Assembly: GCA_947179395.2 (NCBI GenBank)
Contig: OX359293.1
Location: forward strand, 45,754,351-45,818,350
Direction: 5' to 3'
DNA: 64,000 nt
DNA from: Pulicaria dysenterica
Taxonomy: Eukaryota > Streptophyta > Magnoliopsida > Asterales > Asteraceae
In this document: positions 33,001 to 43,605 of the stretch, in pieces
Layout of the letters: each line of letters opens with the position of its first letter
How positions within the stretch are numbered: position 1 is the stretch's first letter
The notes under the pieces: model-generated
The model's input: the letters and a program-made list of their open reading frames with translations, nothing else
The model's database searches: none
What the model was told of the DNA's origin: nothing
Program-made: the position numbers and the translations under genes

Positions 33001-35060
33001 GCCTACTGGGACGGAGGAAGTTCTGTAGATATAATGTACCATCATTGATTTCAGCAGTTACCACCAAAGGTAAGATCCCAGATCCAACCCACCTGGACAC
33101 GCCTGTCAGGAATTTCAGGAGAGGTAGTATGGCCCATCAGGTAAATCAGGCTACGATCCATTATCGGGACCTACCCACAGACAGCATCGGCTGACTTAGA
33201 TTTCGTGATAGTCAAAACTCCCTCGAAACATAACATACTCCTGGGCAGACCGGCGATGAGAAAGTTGGGAGCAATAGTCTCTATCATTCACGGTTTGGTC
33301 CTATTTTCAGCAAACGGGAGTACTGGCACCCTGCAGAATCTATCAAAAAGATAGGGTATGTGTTCGGAGGTACAACCGAGATATGAACTGTGGGACAATC
33401 ATCCCACGGAAGTGCTTGTCAACCCGAGATTCCTAGAGCAGAAGATGACTATAGGCAGGAGTATCTCAAGATTTGTTAAGGCCCAATTGATATAGCTGTT
33501 CCGCAACAACGTTTATGTTTTTGCATGTGAGCCTTCAGACATGACCGGGGTTCCGCGAACTTTCGCAGAACATTGTCTGGGAGTACATCTGAACGTAACA
33601 CCGGTACGACAAAATAAAAGAGGCCTGGCTCCAGACAAGAGTTGGGCAGCCTGTGAAGAGGTAAGGAAGGGAGACGGCTCCTGGCGAATGTGTATTGATT
33701 TCAAGGATATCAACAAGGCTTGTCCAAAGGACAACTATCCGCTACCTGAAATCTGATGCAAGGTAGAATTCCTAGTAGACTTCCTGGTGAAGTGTTTCTT
33801 GGATGCGTACAAAGGTGTTAGAACTGTATTATTGTAATAGAATAGGAGTTCAACAATAGTTGAGGGTGCTTATTGTATATATACCTTATAGGTATATAAG
33901 CCTTGTGCTAGACAAGGAAATGTAAGGATTGCCACAATGAAAGAAATATACTATGTGTTTATGAAGGTGAAAATGAGATTCTCTCTCAACTTTTCATAGT
34001 TATCTTAGCAATCCTTCATTCTACCGCTTGTTTATCTCTAACAAAAGGGTATCACCAAATACAGATGGTGGAGGCTGACGAGGACAAGACAACTTTTCAC
34101 ACGGACATAGGAATCTTCTATTACAAGAAGATGCCCTTTGGTTTGAAAAATGCAGGAGCGACATACCAGAGGCTGATAGACAAGACCTTCAGTGCTCAAA
34201 TTGGGCGCAACATGGAGGCATACAAGGATGATATGGTTATCAAATGTAGAACAGAAGATGGAATACTCTAAGACATTCAAGAAACATTTGATAACTTGAA
34301 CATGATTAACATGAAGTTAAATCCGAGTAAGTGCTCGTTTGGGGTTCCAGAGGGCAAGTTCCTGGGACATATCATAACTGAAAAGGGAACAAGAACAAAC
34401 CCAGCCAAGGTACAAGGCATCCTGGACATGGAGCGTCCCTGAAGCAAAAAGGATCTCCAAAAACTAAACGGCTGCGTGGTAGCCCTGAGTCGCTTCATGT
34501 CCACAGCAGTAGATAAGTCCTTGCCTTTCTTTGCTATATTGAAAGGCTGTGTCAAAAAAGATGATTTTCAATGGACTGCAGAGGCAGAGGAAGCTTTCGA
34601 GATAGTGAAAAAATGTATCAGTGACCTTCCGACCCTATGTGCGCCTAGGGCTGGAGAGACCCTTGTTCTTTATCTAGCGGCCTCCAAGGGAGCTGTAAGT
34701 GCCGTCCTCCTGGTGAAAAGAAGTGGCAACCAGGAACCAATATATTTCACGAGTAGGGCGCTCCAAGGGCCAGAGATAAATTACCCTCAAATAGAAAAAC
34801 TGGTACTGGCTCTAGTCTTTACTGCAAGAAGGTTGAGAAGATATTATCAAGCCCACCCCATAGTGGTGTACACAGATATACCCATGCGGCAGGTGTTACA
34901 TAAGCCAGAGGTGTCAGGCACGCTAGACAAATGGGCTATAGAACTGGGGGAGCATGAAATATCATTCAAACCAAGGACCACGATCAAGGGACAGGTGCTG
35001 GCGGATTTCTTAGTAGAAATTGATGAAGTTGGGGCAAGAGAAAGCAGAGAGGATCCTTCA
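33001..35060 (+). pseudogene. Tat-type protease, reverse transcriptase and RNase H
   Basis: The protease site WDGGSSVDIMY near 33008 is followed by a stop at 33046-33048; LLGRPAMRKLGAI (33240) is the protease C-terminal motif. RT starts near 33500: DGSWRMCIDFKDINKACPKD, a break, FLDAYKG interrupted by a solo LTR (33816-34043), then YHQIQM. The catalytic box reads AYKDDMVI (34218), Lys replacing the usual Val of YVDD. RNase H covers about 34560-35060 (LVLYLAASKGAVSAVLL, VYTDIPMRQVL). Stops occur near 33358, 33496, 33756, 34269 and 34440. The region copied RNA to DNA in the live ancestor. Confidence 0.85.
33816..34043 (+). repeat. Solo LTR in the Tat RT, TSD AAAGG
   Basis: 228 bp, TGTTAGAACTGTATT to ATCTCTAACA, with terminal inverted TGTTAG/CTAACA. 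A TATA-like TATATATACC lies near 33874. It is flanked by AAAGG at 33811-33815 and 34044-34048. Removing it rejoins the RT codons around the YKG/YHQ motif, which proves insertion. Its family is not otherwise present in the window; size and ends suggest Copia. Strand is not certain. Confidence 0.92.
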
Positions 35061-35079
35061 GCATATGATATAAGGACAC

Positions 35080-35413
35080 ATCAATGGTCACTATATACGG
35101 ACGGAGCGTCATGTGGGGAAGGCGCCAGAGCAGGGTTGGTCCTGATTAGCCCAACCCAGAGGAAAAGGAGTATACGTATGCCCTGAAGTTTAATTTCATC
35201 GCATCTAATAACGAGGTAGAGTATGAGGCTCTCCTTGCCGGTCTGAGACTAGCAACTTCCTTAGGGGTAAAGAATCTGAACTCGTATGTTGATTCACAGT
35301 TGGTAGCAAGTCAAGTCAAGGGAACTTTTAAGGCCAAAGGCGCAAATATGAGATCGTACCTCGAACAGGTAAGGGTTTACCTAAGATGCTTTGATCATTG
35401 CAACATAGTGTAA
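35080..35413 (+). pseudogene. Second (archaeal-type) RNase H of the Tat element
   Basis: WSLYTDGASCGEGARAGLVL from 35089 has the first catalytic Asp (YTDGA). NNEVEYEALLAGLRLA (Glu), then YVDSQLVASQVKG (Asp) follow after a frame change near 35160-35186. A dual RNase H is known for the Tat lineage. A stop at 35411-35413 precedes the integrase frame. Confidence 0.82.
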
Positions 35414-36803
35414 GTGCCAAGAAGCCAAATTGAAAGGGCAGATGCCCTAAGCAAGTTGGCATCTTTGGCTTATGAGCACTTAACAAAGGAGGTGCTTGTT
35501 GAGGTCCTGGCAGAAAAATCGATCTTCAGAATAGAGGAGACCCTGGAAACAGGAGAAGAAGATGACAGTTGGATGACACCTATAATAGCCTTCCTCAAGC
35601 AAGGAACTCTTCCCGAAGACGAGGCTCAAGCGTGTCTGTTGGGCATAAAGGCGGTTATGTACGCGCTACAAGGAGGTGTTGTGTACAGAAAGTCCTACGG
35701 GGGACCGTGGTTCAGGTGCCTGTCACCTACCCAAGCCAAGGAGATATTGCAAAACCTGCATGCAGGAACATGTGGAATACATGATGGTCCCAGGTCTGTA
35801 GTGTCAAGGGCATTGCGTATAGGCTACTTCTGGCCAACAATGCTCAAAGACGTAGAAAGTGATCTCCTGAAATGTGAATCGTGTCAAAAGCATGCACCTC
35901 TGTCAAAGGTACCCAAACACGATTTAATATATGTCAGAGGGGCATGGCCCTTCAAAAAGTGGGGGATAGATTTGGTAGGCCCATTCCCGACGGCCCCCGG
36001 AGGGGTTAAATTTTTGGTTGTAGCTATAGATTATTTCACAAAGTTGGTTGAAGCCAAGGCATTAAACACAATCACGTGCAACAAGATTAAATTGTTCTTT
36101 TGGGTCAACTTTATCTGTAGTTTTGGTGTCCCCCATGAGATGGTAAGCGACAACGGAAAGCAGTTTGCTGATGACCCATTCAAATCCTGGTGCATGGTGC
36201 TAAACATAAAGCAATACTTTACATCTATCGCCCACCCACAGGCCAATGAGGCAAGTGGAGGTGACAAATAAAGATATAGTGCATGCCATCAAAGCACGAT
36301 TGGGAAAGGCCAAAGAAGGGTGGACAAAAGAGCTACCTAACGTCCTGTGGGGAGTTCGAACGACTCCAAAGAGAAGCACGGGGGAAACGCCATTCGGTCT
36401 CGTTTACGGGACAGAGGCCGTACTGCCTCCAGAGATAACCACCCGCACCTACAGGACCACCCACTTCAGCGAAGAAACTAATGAAGAAGAACTTCATACC
36501 AACTTGCTTATGTTGGAGGAAAGAAGAGAGCTGGCCACAATAAGAGAAGCAGAAAGGAAGTCGAGGATAGCACAGTTGTACAATATGAGAGTGAGACCAG
36601 GAACATTTAAGCCCGGAGATCTGGTGCTAAGAAAAAACGAAGCCAGTCGGCAAGAAGATCAGGGAAAGCTGGGTCCCAAATGGGAAGGGCCTTACCTGGT
36701 CACGGAAACCCACATGACAGGATCTTACCTCTTACAAAACATGGAAGGGGAGAAAATACCTCGCCCTTGGCACTCATCCAATTTACGAAAATTTTATGTA
36801 TGA
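35414..36803 (+). pseudogene. Tat-type integrase, frameshifted at the catalytic Glu
   Basis: The RNase H tail (RADALSKLASLA) is followed by an HHCC-like zinc finger (LHAGTCGIHDGPRS ... CESCQKH) and the core with first Asp in KWGIDLVGPFP (35965) and second Asp in MVSDNGKQF (36145). An extra base near 36247-36250 shifts the frame. The catalytic Glu lies in the overlapping frame that begins at 36246 (VEVTNKDIVHAIKARLG). The C-terminal part has FGLVYGTEAVLPPEI and the GPK/YEGPY-like PKWEGPYLV, ending FYV at 36803. The 1-bp lesion is enough to inactivate it. Confidence 0.88.
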
Positions 36804-37283
36804 ATCCTCGTTGTAACGGAAAATGGCAAAGAAGTTATCTAATGTATACTTTGCTAACACAAGCAAAGAAATTTTGACTTTTTAGACATAACTCTAATAA
36901 ATTTCTTTTCACCAAAGCACAACATCTTACTGGACGCAGTCTGATAAGCTTAAAGCAGGACACCAGTTCTTCCGCATGCGTCCCAATAGGTCGTACTGCG
37001 TAGGCAGGGGACACAAAGCCTTTGCCAGCCTAAATTTAACCTCCACAGAGAAAACTTAGGCAGCTCTCAAGAATTAACTTGAAGAGTATAAATTACAAAG
37101 TCATGACAAAATACTAAATGCAATAACATAGCATACAAAGAACATGATAGCATAAAATATGTTCGAAACAAACTGCGTAAAGGCAGATCAACCACACAAG
37201 TCATCGTTTCAACAAAAGCGATAAAGTTATTAGACATAACTAGTAGCATAAGTTCAGAATTCATAAACATCCATTAAAAATCA
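36804..37283. other. Region between Tat integrase and antisense gene
   Basis: No ORF. In Tat elements this stretch separates the sense pol from an antisense gene, and the two would be transcribed toward each other. A G+C-richer block lies at 36930-37030. Confidence 0.5.
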
Positions 37284-38342
37284 TTGAGGCTCAATGCCCC
37301 GAAGCTTCGCCACCGAGAGGTCATGCCCATTGCCTATCTGATCAAGATAGGGGAAGTCTTTCACCGCTTCATCAGCTGCCTGCAGCTGGGCCTCCACATT
37401 TTCATCAATATCAGCAAACAGGGAAGGATCTACGTCAGGGAGCTTACTTGCAAGGTGCCTCCCCAAACGGACATAACATCCCATAACCTGGCCCATAGGG
37501 CTAGCAAACTGATCCAAGCCTAAGAAAGATCTTACAAACACAGGTAAAGAGCTCTGAAGCTCCCTTCGCTCAAGGACCAAGCCATCCTTCTCCTTCGATA
37601 AGAGACCCACCTGCTCCAGTAGCTTCAAGTTGTCAGCCTTCAGATCACGAACCTCCCTCTCAACATCAGCCAGGGCTCACTCTGTCTGACTCAAATTCCG
37701 GTCCTTTGACAACATGTCATCAACCAGCTTCATTTCGCGCTCAGAGGAATTTTGCAGAAGGGACTTGACTTCTTTCAACTCCAGTGATTGCTTAAGGGCA
37801 TTCTCCTCCAGAACGTGAATCTGTTCCTTCAAGCCCTACACATTGTCCTCACTGACGCCCAACCTATATCGAAGTTCAGGAACCATGGTGATGCTAGTAA
37901 AAAGAGGCTGATCAACATGTGCGAGAAAGCGGTCACACCCCATAGATTGCAGATTAGCAGCCACAGCAGGAGGACAGAGATGTTCAAGAAAATCTCGCTA
38001 GTGAGCAGCGTTGTCCCCTGGTGCATCCCGAGGATATGACCAGCCAGGGTACCAAGTATCCGTAATCCTCTAAAAAATACCGCCTCCAGTGCTATACCCA
38101 GTAAGAGGAAGGCCAGTAGGGGAAGATCTCTCCAGGGCAAACAAACCACCCTTTCCTGAAGCAGGGGGGACCATCCCGCCTTTTGATAAGAAGGCGTTTC
38201 TTTGAAGCAGCACCAACAGGGAGATCCCCAGAAGACAGGTCCACCCCAGCAGCAGTAACGGAGGACCTTGTCCTCCTTTTTCCAACATCATGGGCTGTAA
38301 GAGGACGACGGTCAATTAGCGGCTGATTATCCAGGGTATCTT

Positions 38343-38409
38343 CTGCAAATAGTTTAAAATAAATACAGCATGAACCATAAAAGTAACATGAAAGAACATC
38401 ATAACATAC
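38343..38409 (-). other. Putative intron 2 of the Tat antisense gene
   Basis: 67 bp; on the minus strand it starts GTATGTTATGATG and ends AACTATTTGCAG. It is phase 1; the downstream exon opens with the frame of EDTLDNQPLIDRR. Confidence 0.72.
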
Positions 38410-38637
38410 CGGTAGAGCTCTCCACAACATGAATCACGGGAGCAGTATCAGCAGGAGCAGAGGCAGAATGTTCCACTTCAGGAGTCTCTCCTTCCTGACC
38501 TTATGCGTTCATAAGTGACATGTCCATCTGATCACCATCCTCCTGTACAACAAGAGGAGGAGAAGAGGGGCGATCGCGGGACTCGAGGTGAATTCCAGAA
38601 GTGAAACCCAAAGTGAGGTACCGAGTCAAAGATATCT

Positions 38638-38705
38638 CTGCAAAAGCAAAACAAGTATATAAGTCAAAATACAAAGACGATACAGGACAAGATACAAAAT
38701 ATTAC
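38638..38705 (-). other. Putative intron 1 of the Tat antisense gene
   Basis: 68 bp; on the minus strand it starts GTAATATTTTG and ends TTTTGCTTTTGCAG. The flanking frame is phase 1 on both sides. Confidence 0.72.
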
Positions 38706-39002
38706 CCTCCTGTCCATGATAAATGGTAGGGACCCTGTGAGGGTCATCCCAATGCTGACTTAGACCAGCGATCACCATTACAGACTCTGGAAACTCCCGG
38801 ATCCTTTTTAGAAGCCCATCAAATTGGGTGTAAAGCTCCATATCCATGAACTGGTCACGGGGAATCTTAAAAAAGCTCGGGAGTAGGTGTTCACGAAAAC
38901 CAGCCAAAGCGGCATCTTGCTGAGGGATTATACGATCAGAGACAAATATAAACCGCTCCCACAAATAAATCAGGGATGTGCAAGGCTCATAGAAAAGAGT
39001 CC

Positions 39003-39922
39003 GCTCAATAGAGTTTCGAGCTTGATGTGTATTCAGCTTGATGTGTTTCGAGCTGAGTGACTCAGCTTATAGACTGAGTCAGCTCAATAGAGTTGCTATG
39101 TAAGTTCTAGCGAACTCTTATGACTTCTAATGATGAGTTAGTCATTATACATGTTAGTACATGCTTGATTTCGAGTTTGTTCTCGAATGACTCAGCTTGA
39201 TGAGTTTCAAGCTGAGTAACTCAGCCCGACTAAAGAAGTCGGTTTAAGAGAATTTAAACTTGATTTAAATTCCTTTTACACTCTATATCTACGGCATGGA
39301 TAAGGAGATTCCAGAATCAAGATTGAAGATTGAAGACTCAAGATAGAAGATTCAAGATTTAAGATTCCGGGATATCCGTTAGTTTATTAGCAGATTAGGA
39401 TTACTTCTAGTTTGTTAGGATCCGTAGGAACAAGATTATAAATACTTATCTCCTGATAAGTTTAGAGATACGAGTGCCAGACTCTAATCTCACCTCACCC
39501 TAATGATCGTATGTGTTACGGATCTTAATACACAGTTTGTAAGTTCAACGTGATCAAGAAATTTACATATTGCCAACATTGTTCGTCTGTTCGATCTTCA
39601 CTTCTGTTGTGAAGTTGGTAAGTATTCAATCTGTGAATAAATCCTATTTAGAGAGTCAGTTTGTATCTATAATCATAAGTTGATTATAGATAGCAAAGTT
39701 TGATAGATTGAGAGATTTGATTTACATTAGGTGTTTACATATCAAGTGTTGCTTACTTGATAGTTTCTATAATCATCTTCTTATTAATGAAAGCATTCGA
39801 TTTCATGTGGTTTGATGTGTGTTAACACTTTTTATTGATTTGTTCAATTTTCCGCAGAAAGTGTATTCAACCCTCCTTCTACACATTACTTGTTTGTTGA
39901 TACTCTCACCAAGGGACCAACA
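39003..39922 (+). repeat. Family D LTR, 5' truncated, opposite orientation to element D
   Basis: The sequence matches the inverse of the D LTRs from the CTCAATAGAG region to the end ACCAACA at 39922. It includes the CAGCTTGATGAG/CAAGCTGAG hairpin near 39195 and repeated AAGATTGAAGATT strings near 39320. About 200-300 bp of the LTR start is missing. It cuts the Tat antisense gene on its left and the F aORF tail on its right. No PBS follows. Confidence 0.88.
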
Positions 39923-40872
39923 GGTACTGAAGTAATACCTGACGTAGTTGTGAAAAAGTTTGAAGAACTGATATTATCATCCAAAACAGTTTTAACACGA
40001 ATATCGAACTATGTGCCAATCATAACTCACCAACATCGCGTGTTTCAGTGACATCCTCTTCTTCACTATCCTTAGCAATATCTTTACCAGCAGTCTTGGT
40101 TTTGACTGTCTTGATCCTTGTTCGTATTTGATTAATTATAGTAGGACCGCTATCTTCAGTCAAGGTTTGAAAGACTTCAGTAGTCATTTTAGGAACTGGA
40201 ATACTTTGTCAGTCATGTTTTCATAGTTACCCAAACCCATATAATCAATGATGATCATACTAAGAAACCGTATGTATGGAACTTGCTTTCTAGTTGATTT
40301 CTTGGTCGTTGAGCAAATGACATTCTTAACTAAGTCACCAAAGATTATTTTTTCAAAGTCAATGTTCAGATCATTAACCAAGGCACATATCATGAATAGT
40401 TCCGATTTTGTAAGAGTTGTTGGGTTACCAATCTTGGTTCCAAAGCACCTGAAAATTGCATTACACAAAGAACTATTGCGACGTCTGATTGAGAGGGATA
40501 GACTATGTATGGAGCAAAGTTGGGTATTATAGGTATTTTTCGAAGTGAATCAAATGTTATGTTGATTTGGGACATGTTTTCACATATAGTTCTAGAAATG
40601 ATATCAGTGAAAGGATTATATGAAGCGGAGTACCAGAATTCACCAAGTAATTTTGGATATATGAACTTTGGGTTGGCCGTTAAGCATTTATGAAGATGGT
40701 GAGATTTTAAGAAATTAACCATGGGTTCAAAGCCTTGGTTTTTCTTAGAACCAGAAATGGAAAAACATACTAGAGAATTGATTGAAATGATTTTGATGAA
40801 GGTTCTTGGAGTGACATTTTTACCATTGTAAACACAAAATTCTGGAATGTATGTTTCCGTTTGCGAATGCAA
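39923..40872 (-). pseudogene. Additional ORF of element F, frameshifted and 3' truncated
   Basis: It begins near 40872; the first frame (GFEPMVNFLKSHHLHKCLTA) lasts to 40390. The second frame continues from about 40450 (KSELFMICALVNDLNIDFEK, IIFGDLVKNVICSTTKKS) to 40184 and on to a Lys/Glu-rich tail (RTRIKTVKTKT, 40095) that ends at the D LTR. The pattern LT.NP..IY.....FW and F.KxIF..LVK matches the N-terminal domain of the aORF of element B (7796-8450), so the two are homologous. Function unknown. Confidence 0.75.
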
Positions 40873-41099
40873 AATTGAGCAATGATACTTTAAATGGGAT
40901 GAACAATTTCTAGGTTACGATTATGTCGGAGTGAAAAGTAAAGACAATATTACTGAAAAGTAAAAAGTACATGCGTATGAACAAGAATTATAATCCAATG
41001 TTATTTTTAGTGAAAAGTGGGGATTTCAAAACTTTTGATAAAATAATAGTGAGATAGGACTTGACTGAAGTGACATTTTTTCATACGCATTGAACCTAA

Positions 41100-42640
41100 C
41101 TAAGAATTTAAAACACACGCACATTCAATTATAAGAAAGTATAAATTTAACATACCTAGTTTGGTTATTAGGAAATTGAACCTTGCTTCATCCAATGGTT
41201 TCATGAACAGATCAGCCACCTGAAAGTCACTGTTGAGATAGTGCCGGGAAACCTTTTTCTTTCGCACATTATTCCTTAAGAAATGATGTCTGATCTCTAT
41301 GTATTTTGTTTTTGAATGCATCACTAGATTATTTGATATTGATTTTGCACTAGTATTTTCACCTAAAATAGGAGTGTCTTCATATTTTAGATCATAGTCC
41401 AATAGTTGATTTTGTAACCATAAAACTTGGGTATAACAACTGCCTCCATCTATATATTCAGGTTCAGTAGTGGAAGTTGATACTGGATTTTGCATTTTAC
41501 TAGACAAATTGACTAGTCTTCACTAAGCAATTGAAATCCTCCTGAAGTACTTTTCCTGTCTAGAATACATCCTGTAAAATCTGAATCAGTGTATCAAACT
41601 AACTCAAAATCTGAATCTTTGGTATACCAAAGACCTAGATTAGGAGTTCCTTTGAGATACTTGAAATTTTTTTTACCACAGACAAATGTGATTCTTTTGG
41701 ATCAGTTTGATGTCTTGCACAAAGACATGTGGAAAACATGATATCTAGTCTACTAGCAGTTAAGCATAAAAGAGACCCTATCATGCCACGATAAGTAGTT
41801 ATGTTTACTGATTTGCCATCAATGTCCTTTCTTAGCTTAAGAGTAGTAGACATTGGTGTCTTTATTGAAGAACGATTTTCAAAATCAAACTTTCTTAATA
41901 AATCATTAATGTATTTAGTTTGATGTATGAAAATTCCTTCTGTTTCTTGTTTAATTTGCAAACCATGAAAGTAATTTAGCTCATCCATCATACTCATTTG
42001 ATAGTTTTCAGACATAAGCTTAGAAAACTTTTTGCATAGTTCCAAATTTGACTCAAATATAATATCTTATACATGTATTTGCACTTGTATCACATCACCT
42101 TTGTAAATTATTATGAATAAAGTGCTATTAATGCATCCTCTAGTGAAGCTTCTAGTTATAAGAAATGAAGAGAGGGTATCGGAACAGGCTCTTGGGGCTT
42201 GTTTCAGACCATACCAAGCTTGGTTTAAGAAGTAAACATGATAAGACTTTGAGTCTTGACAACCTGGAGTTTGTTTAACATACAACTCTTCTTTCAAGTC
42301 TCCATTCAGGAATGCACTATTTACATCCATTTGTGATACTTTGAAGGCATCATAAGCTAAGAACAACCTAATTGCTTCTAGTCTTGCAACAAGGGCAAAG
42401 GTTTAATCAAAATCAATACCTTCTTCCTCACAATACCCTTGTGCAACTAGCCTTTCCTTTTTTCAAATGACTAATCCTTGTTCATCCATTTTGATTCTTA
42501 ATACCCATCTGGTTCCTATGATGAACTTGTCCTTAGGCTTAGGTACAAGAGTACATACATTATTTCTTGTGAATTTAACCAACTATTTTTTCATGGCATT
42601 AATCCATTGAGGATCTTTTAAGGCGTCATCAATCTTTTTA
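41100..42640 (-). pseudogene. Copia RT and RNase H of element F
   Basis: RT: SQMDVNSAFLNGDLKEELYV near 42330 and WYGLKQAPRA near 42200. The catalytic YVDD box has decayed to HV, a stop, then DIIF near 42070. Next come MSMMDELNYFHGLQIKQ (41980) and YRGMIGSLLCLTASRLDIMF (41770). RNase H: VSTSTTEPEYIDGGSCYTQV (41475) and the tail VADLFMKPLDEARFN (41200). The normal start of RT (42400-42640) is full of stops. About 130 bp between 41507 and 41635 is out of frame. Confidence 0.85.
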
Positions 42641-43387
42641 GGTTGACTAATTGATTCAAATCGAGATAACAGACAGAATTTGCATACTTTTGATCTTATT
42701 CTCCCTCGATATTCTATGTTTTCTATTACCAAATCAAGAGAGTGATAAGGGTGGTCTTTATAGGCAGTTTGGATTTTTGAGGGAGTTGGAGGATTTTGGA
42801 TTTAGATTGGTGGAGCTGAAGGTTTTTCAAATTTTTCTTCAGCTGAAGTAACTTCTTTTTCACTTTAAGCAGGTATTTCTACTAAAGATGGAATGTTTGA
42901 TCTGGAATTAGAATCCAATAATGTTAAGTCATGATTCACATCTTTCAGCATAGGTATTGGATTGGATGAGGTTAGTTGTACATGAAAAGGAGTTTGGTTT
43001 TCAACATGTTCTTCTAGATCATCATTGTAATTGTGTGTAGATAGATCTTTTTGCTCTGGATTTGTCACTCCAGTTTGCATTACATCATTAAATTCTTCAC
43101 CTAAAATGTGATTAGATAAACTCGTAGACACAAATTCATTTTTCATTAAAAATTGCATTGGTTAGTTCTTCTATGACCATTGTTCTAAGATTTTAGACTT
43201 GGTAAGCTTTAGAGAGAACTGAGTATCCTATAAATACTCATTCATCACATTTGGGTGCAACTTTCTGCAACTAGTACTTTTGATTGAGAATGAAACTTTG
43301 ACAACCAAAGATATGTAAAAAGCTGATATTTGGCTTTCTTCTCGTGAGTATTTCATATGGAGTTTTGTTGGTCCTTTTAATGATCGG
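42641..43387 (-). pseudogene. Integrase C-terminal part and pol linker of element F
   Basis: Immediately left of element G, the minus strand reads IIKRTNKTPYEILTRRKPNI (integrase end) and continues to HIFGCQSF. The linker to RT is 42865-43158 (DDLEEHVENQTPF), acidic as in other Copia pols. It joins the integrase core on the other side of G (48476-). Confidence 0.8.
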
Positions 43388-43605
43388 TGTTAGTCCCATA
43401 TAACAGGTGATTCAAGTATAATGTAAGATATATGAAGAATTGCATATGTATAACTAGAGAGAAAGTGTATTTACACCTTGAAAACACATAGTTCTTTATT
43501 TCATTATGAGCAAAACCTTACACATTACATATGTCATATCCCTATATATACTCCATCAGTATATTACATAGAAACTCCTATTTCTATACAATTTATGAAT
43601 TTACA
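43388..43605 (-). repeat. 3' LTR of element G
   Basis: 218 bp; ends TGTAAATTCATAAATTG...GGGACTAACA on the minus strand. The PPT GGGGGAG (43614-43608) abuts it. TATATATAGGG is present on the minus strand near 43545. Confidence 0.88.

Larger units (their letters stand above)
31773..39003 (+). mobile_element. Tat-type Ty3/gypsy element, 5' and 3' truncated
   Basis: Gag, protease, RT, RNase H, a second RNase H, integrase and an antisense 3' gene occur in the order known for the plant Tat lineage. The left end abuts the family A copy 2 LTR and the right end abuts a D-family LTR piece. Neither Tat LTR is present. Several stops, a frameshift in integrase and a solo LTR in RT show it is dead. Confidence 0.85.
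37284..39003 (-). pseudogene. Antisense additional gene of the Tat element, three exons, 5' truncated
   Basis: Minus-strand reading: exon 1 from about 39003 to 38706 (LIYLWERFIFVSDRII, then FREHLLPSFFKIPRDQFMD, ending TIYHGQEG), intron 38705-38638, exon 2 38637-38410, intron 38409-38343, exon 3 from 38342 leftward. Both introns are GT..AG and both fall in phase 1, so the frame is kept across the joins. Exon 3 is basic (GKRRTRSS, KKRLLIKRRDG), then the frame changes and a heptad-like C-terminal part follows (EREVRDL, VGLLSKEKDGLVLERRELQS), ending at 37284. Stops lie at about 38502 and 37679. Antisense ORFs near the 3' end are known in Tat elements; their function is unknown. Confidence 0.75.

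Noticed and set aside
37284..39003. Intron-containing host gene
   Set aside because: It sits in antisense just after a Tat integrase, where this lineage carries an additional gene, so it is better explained as part of the element.
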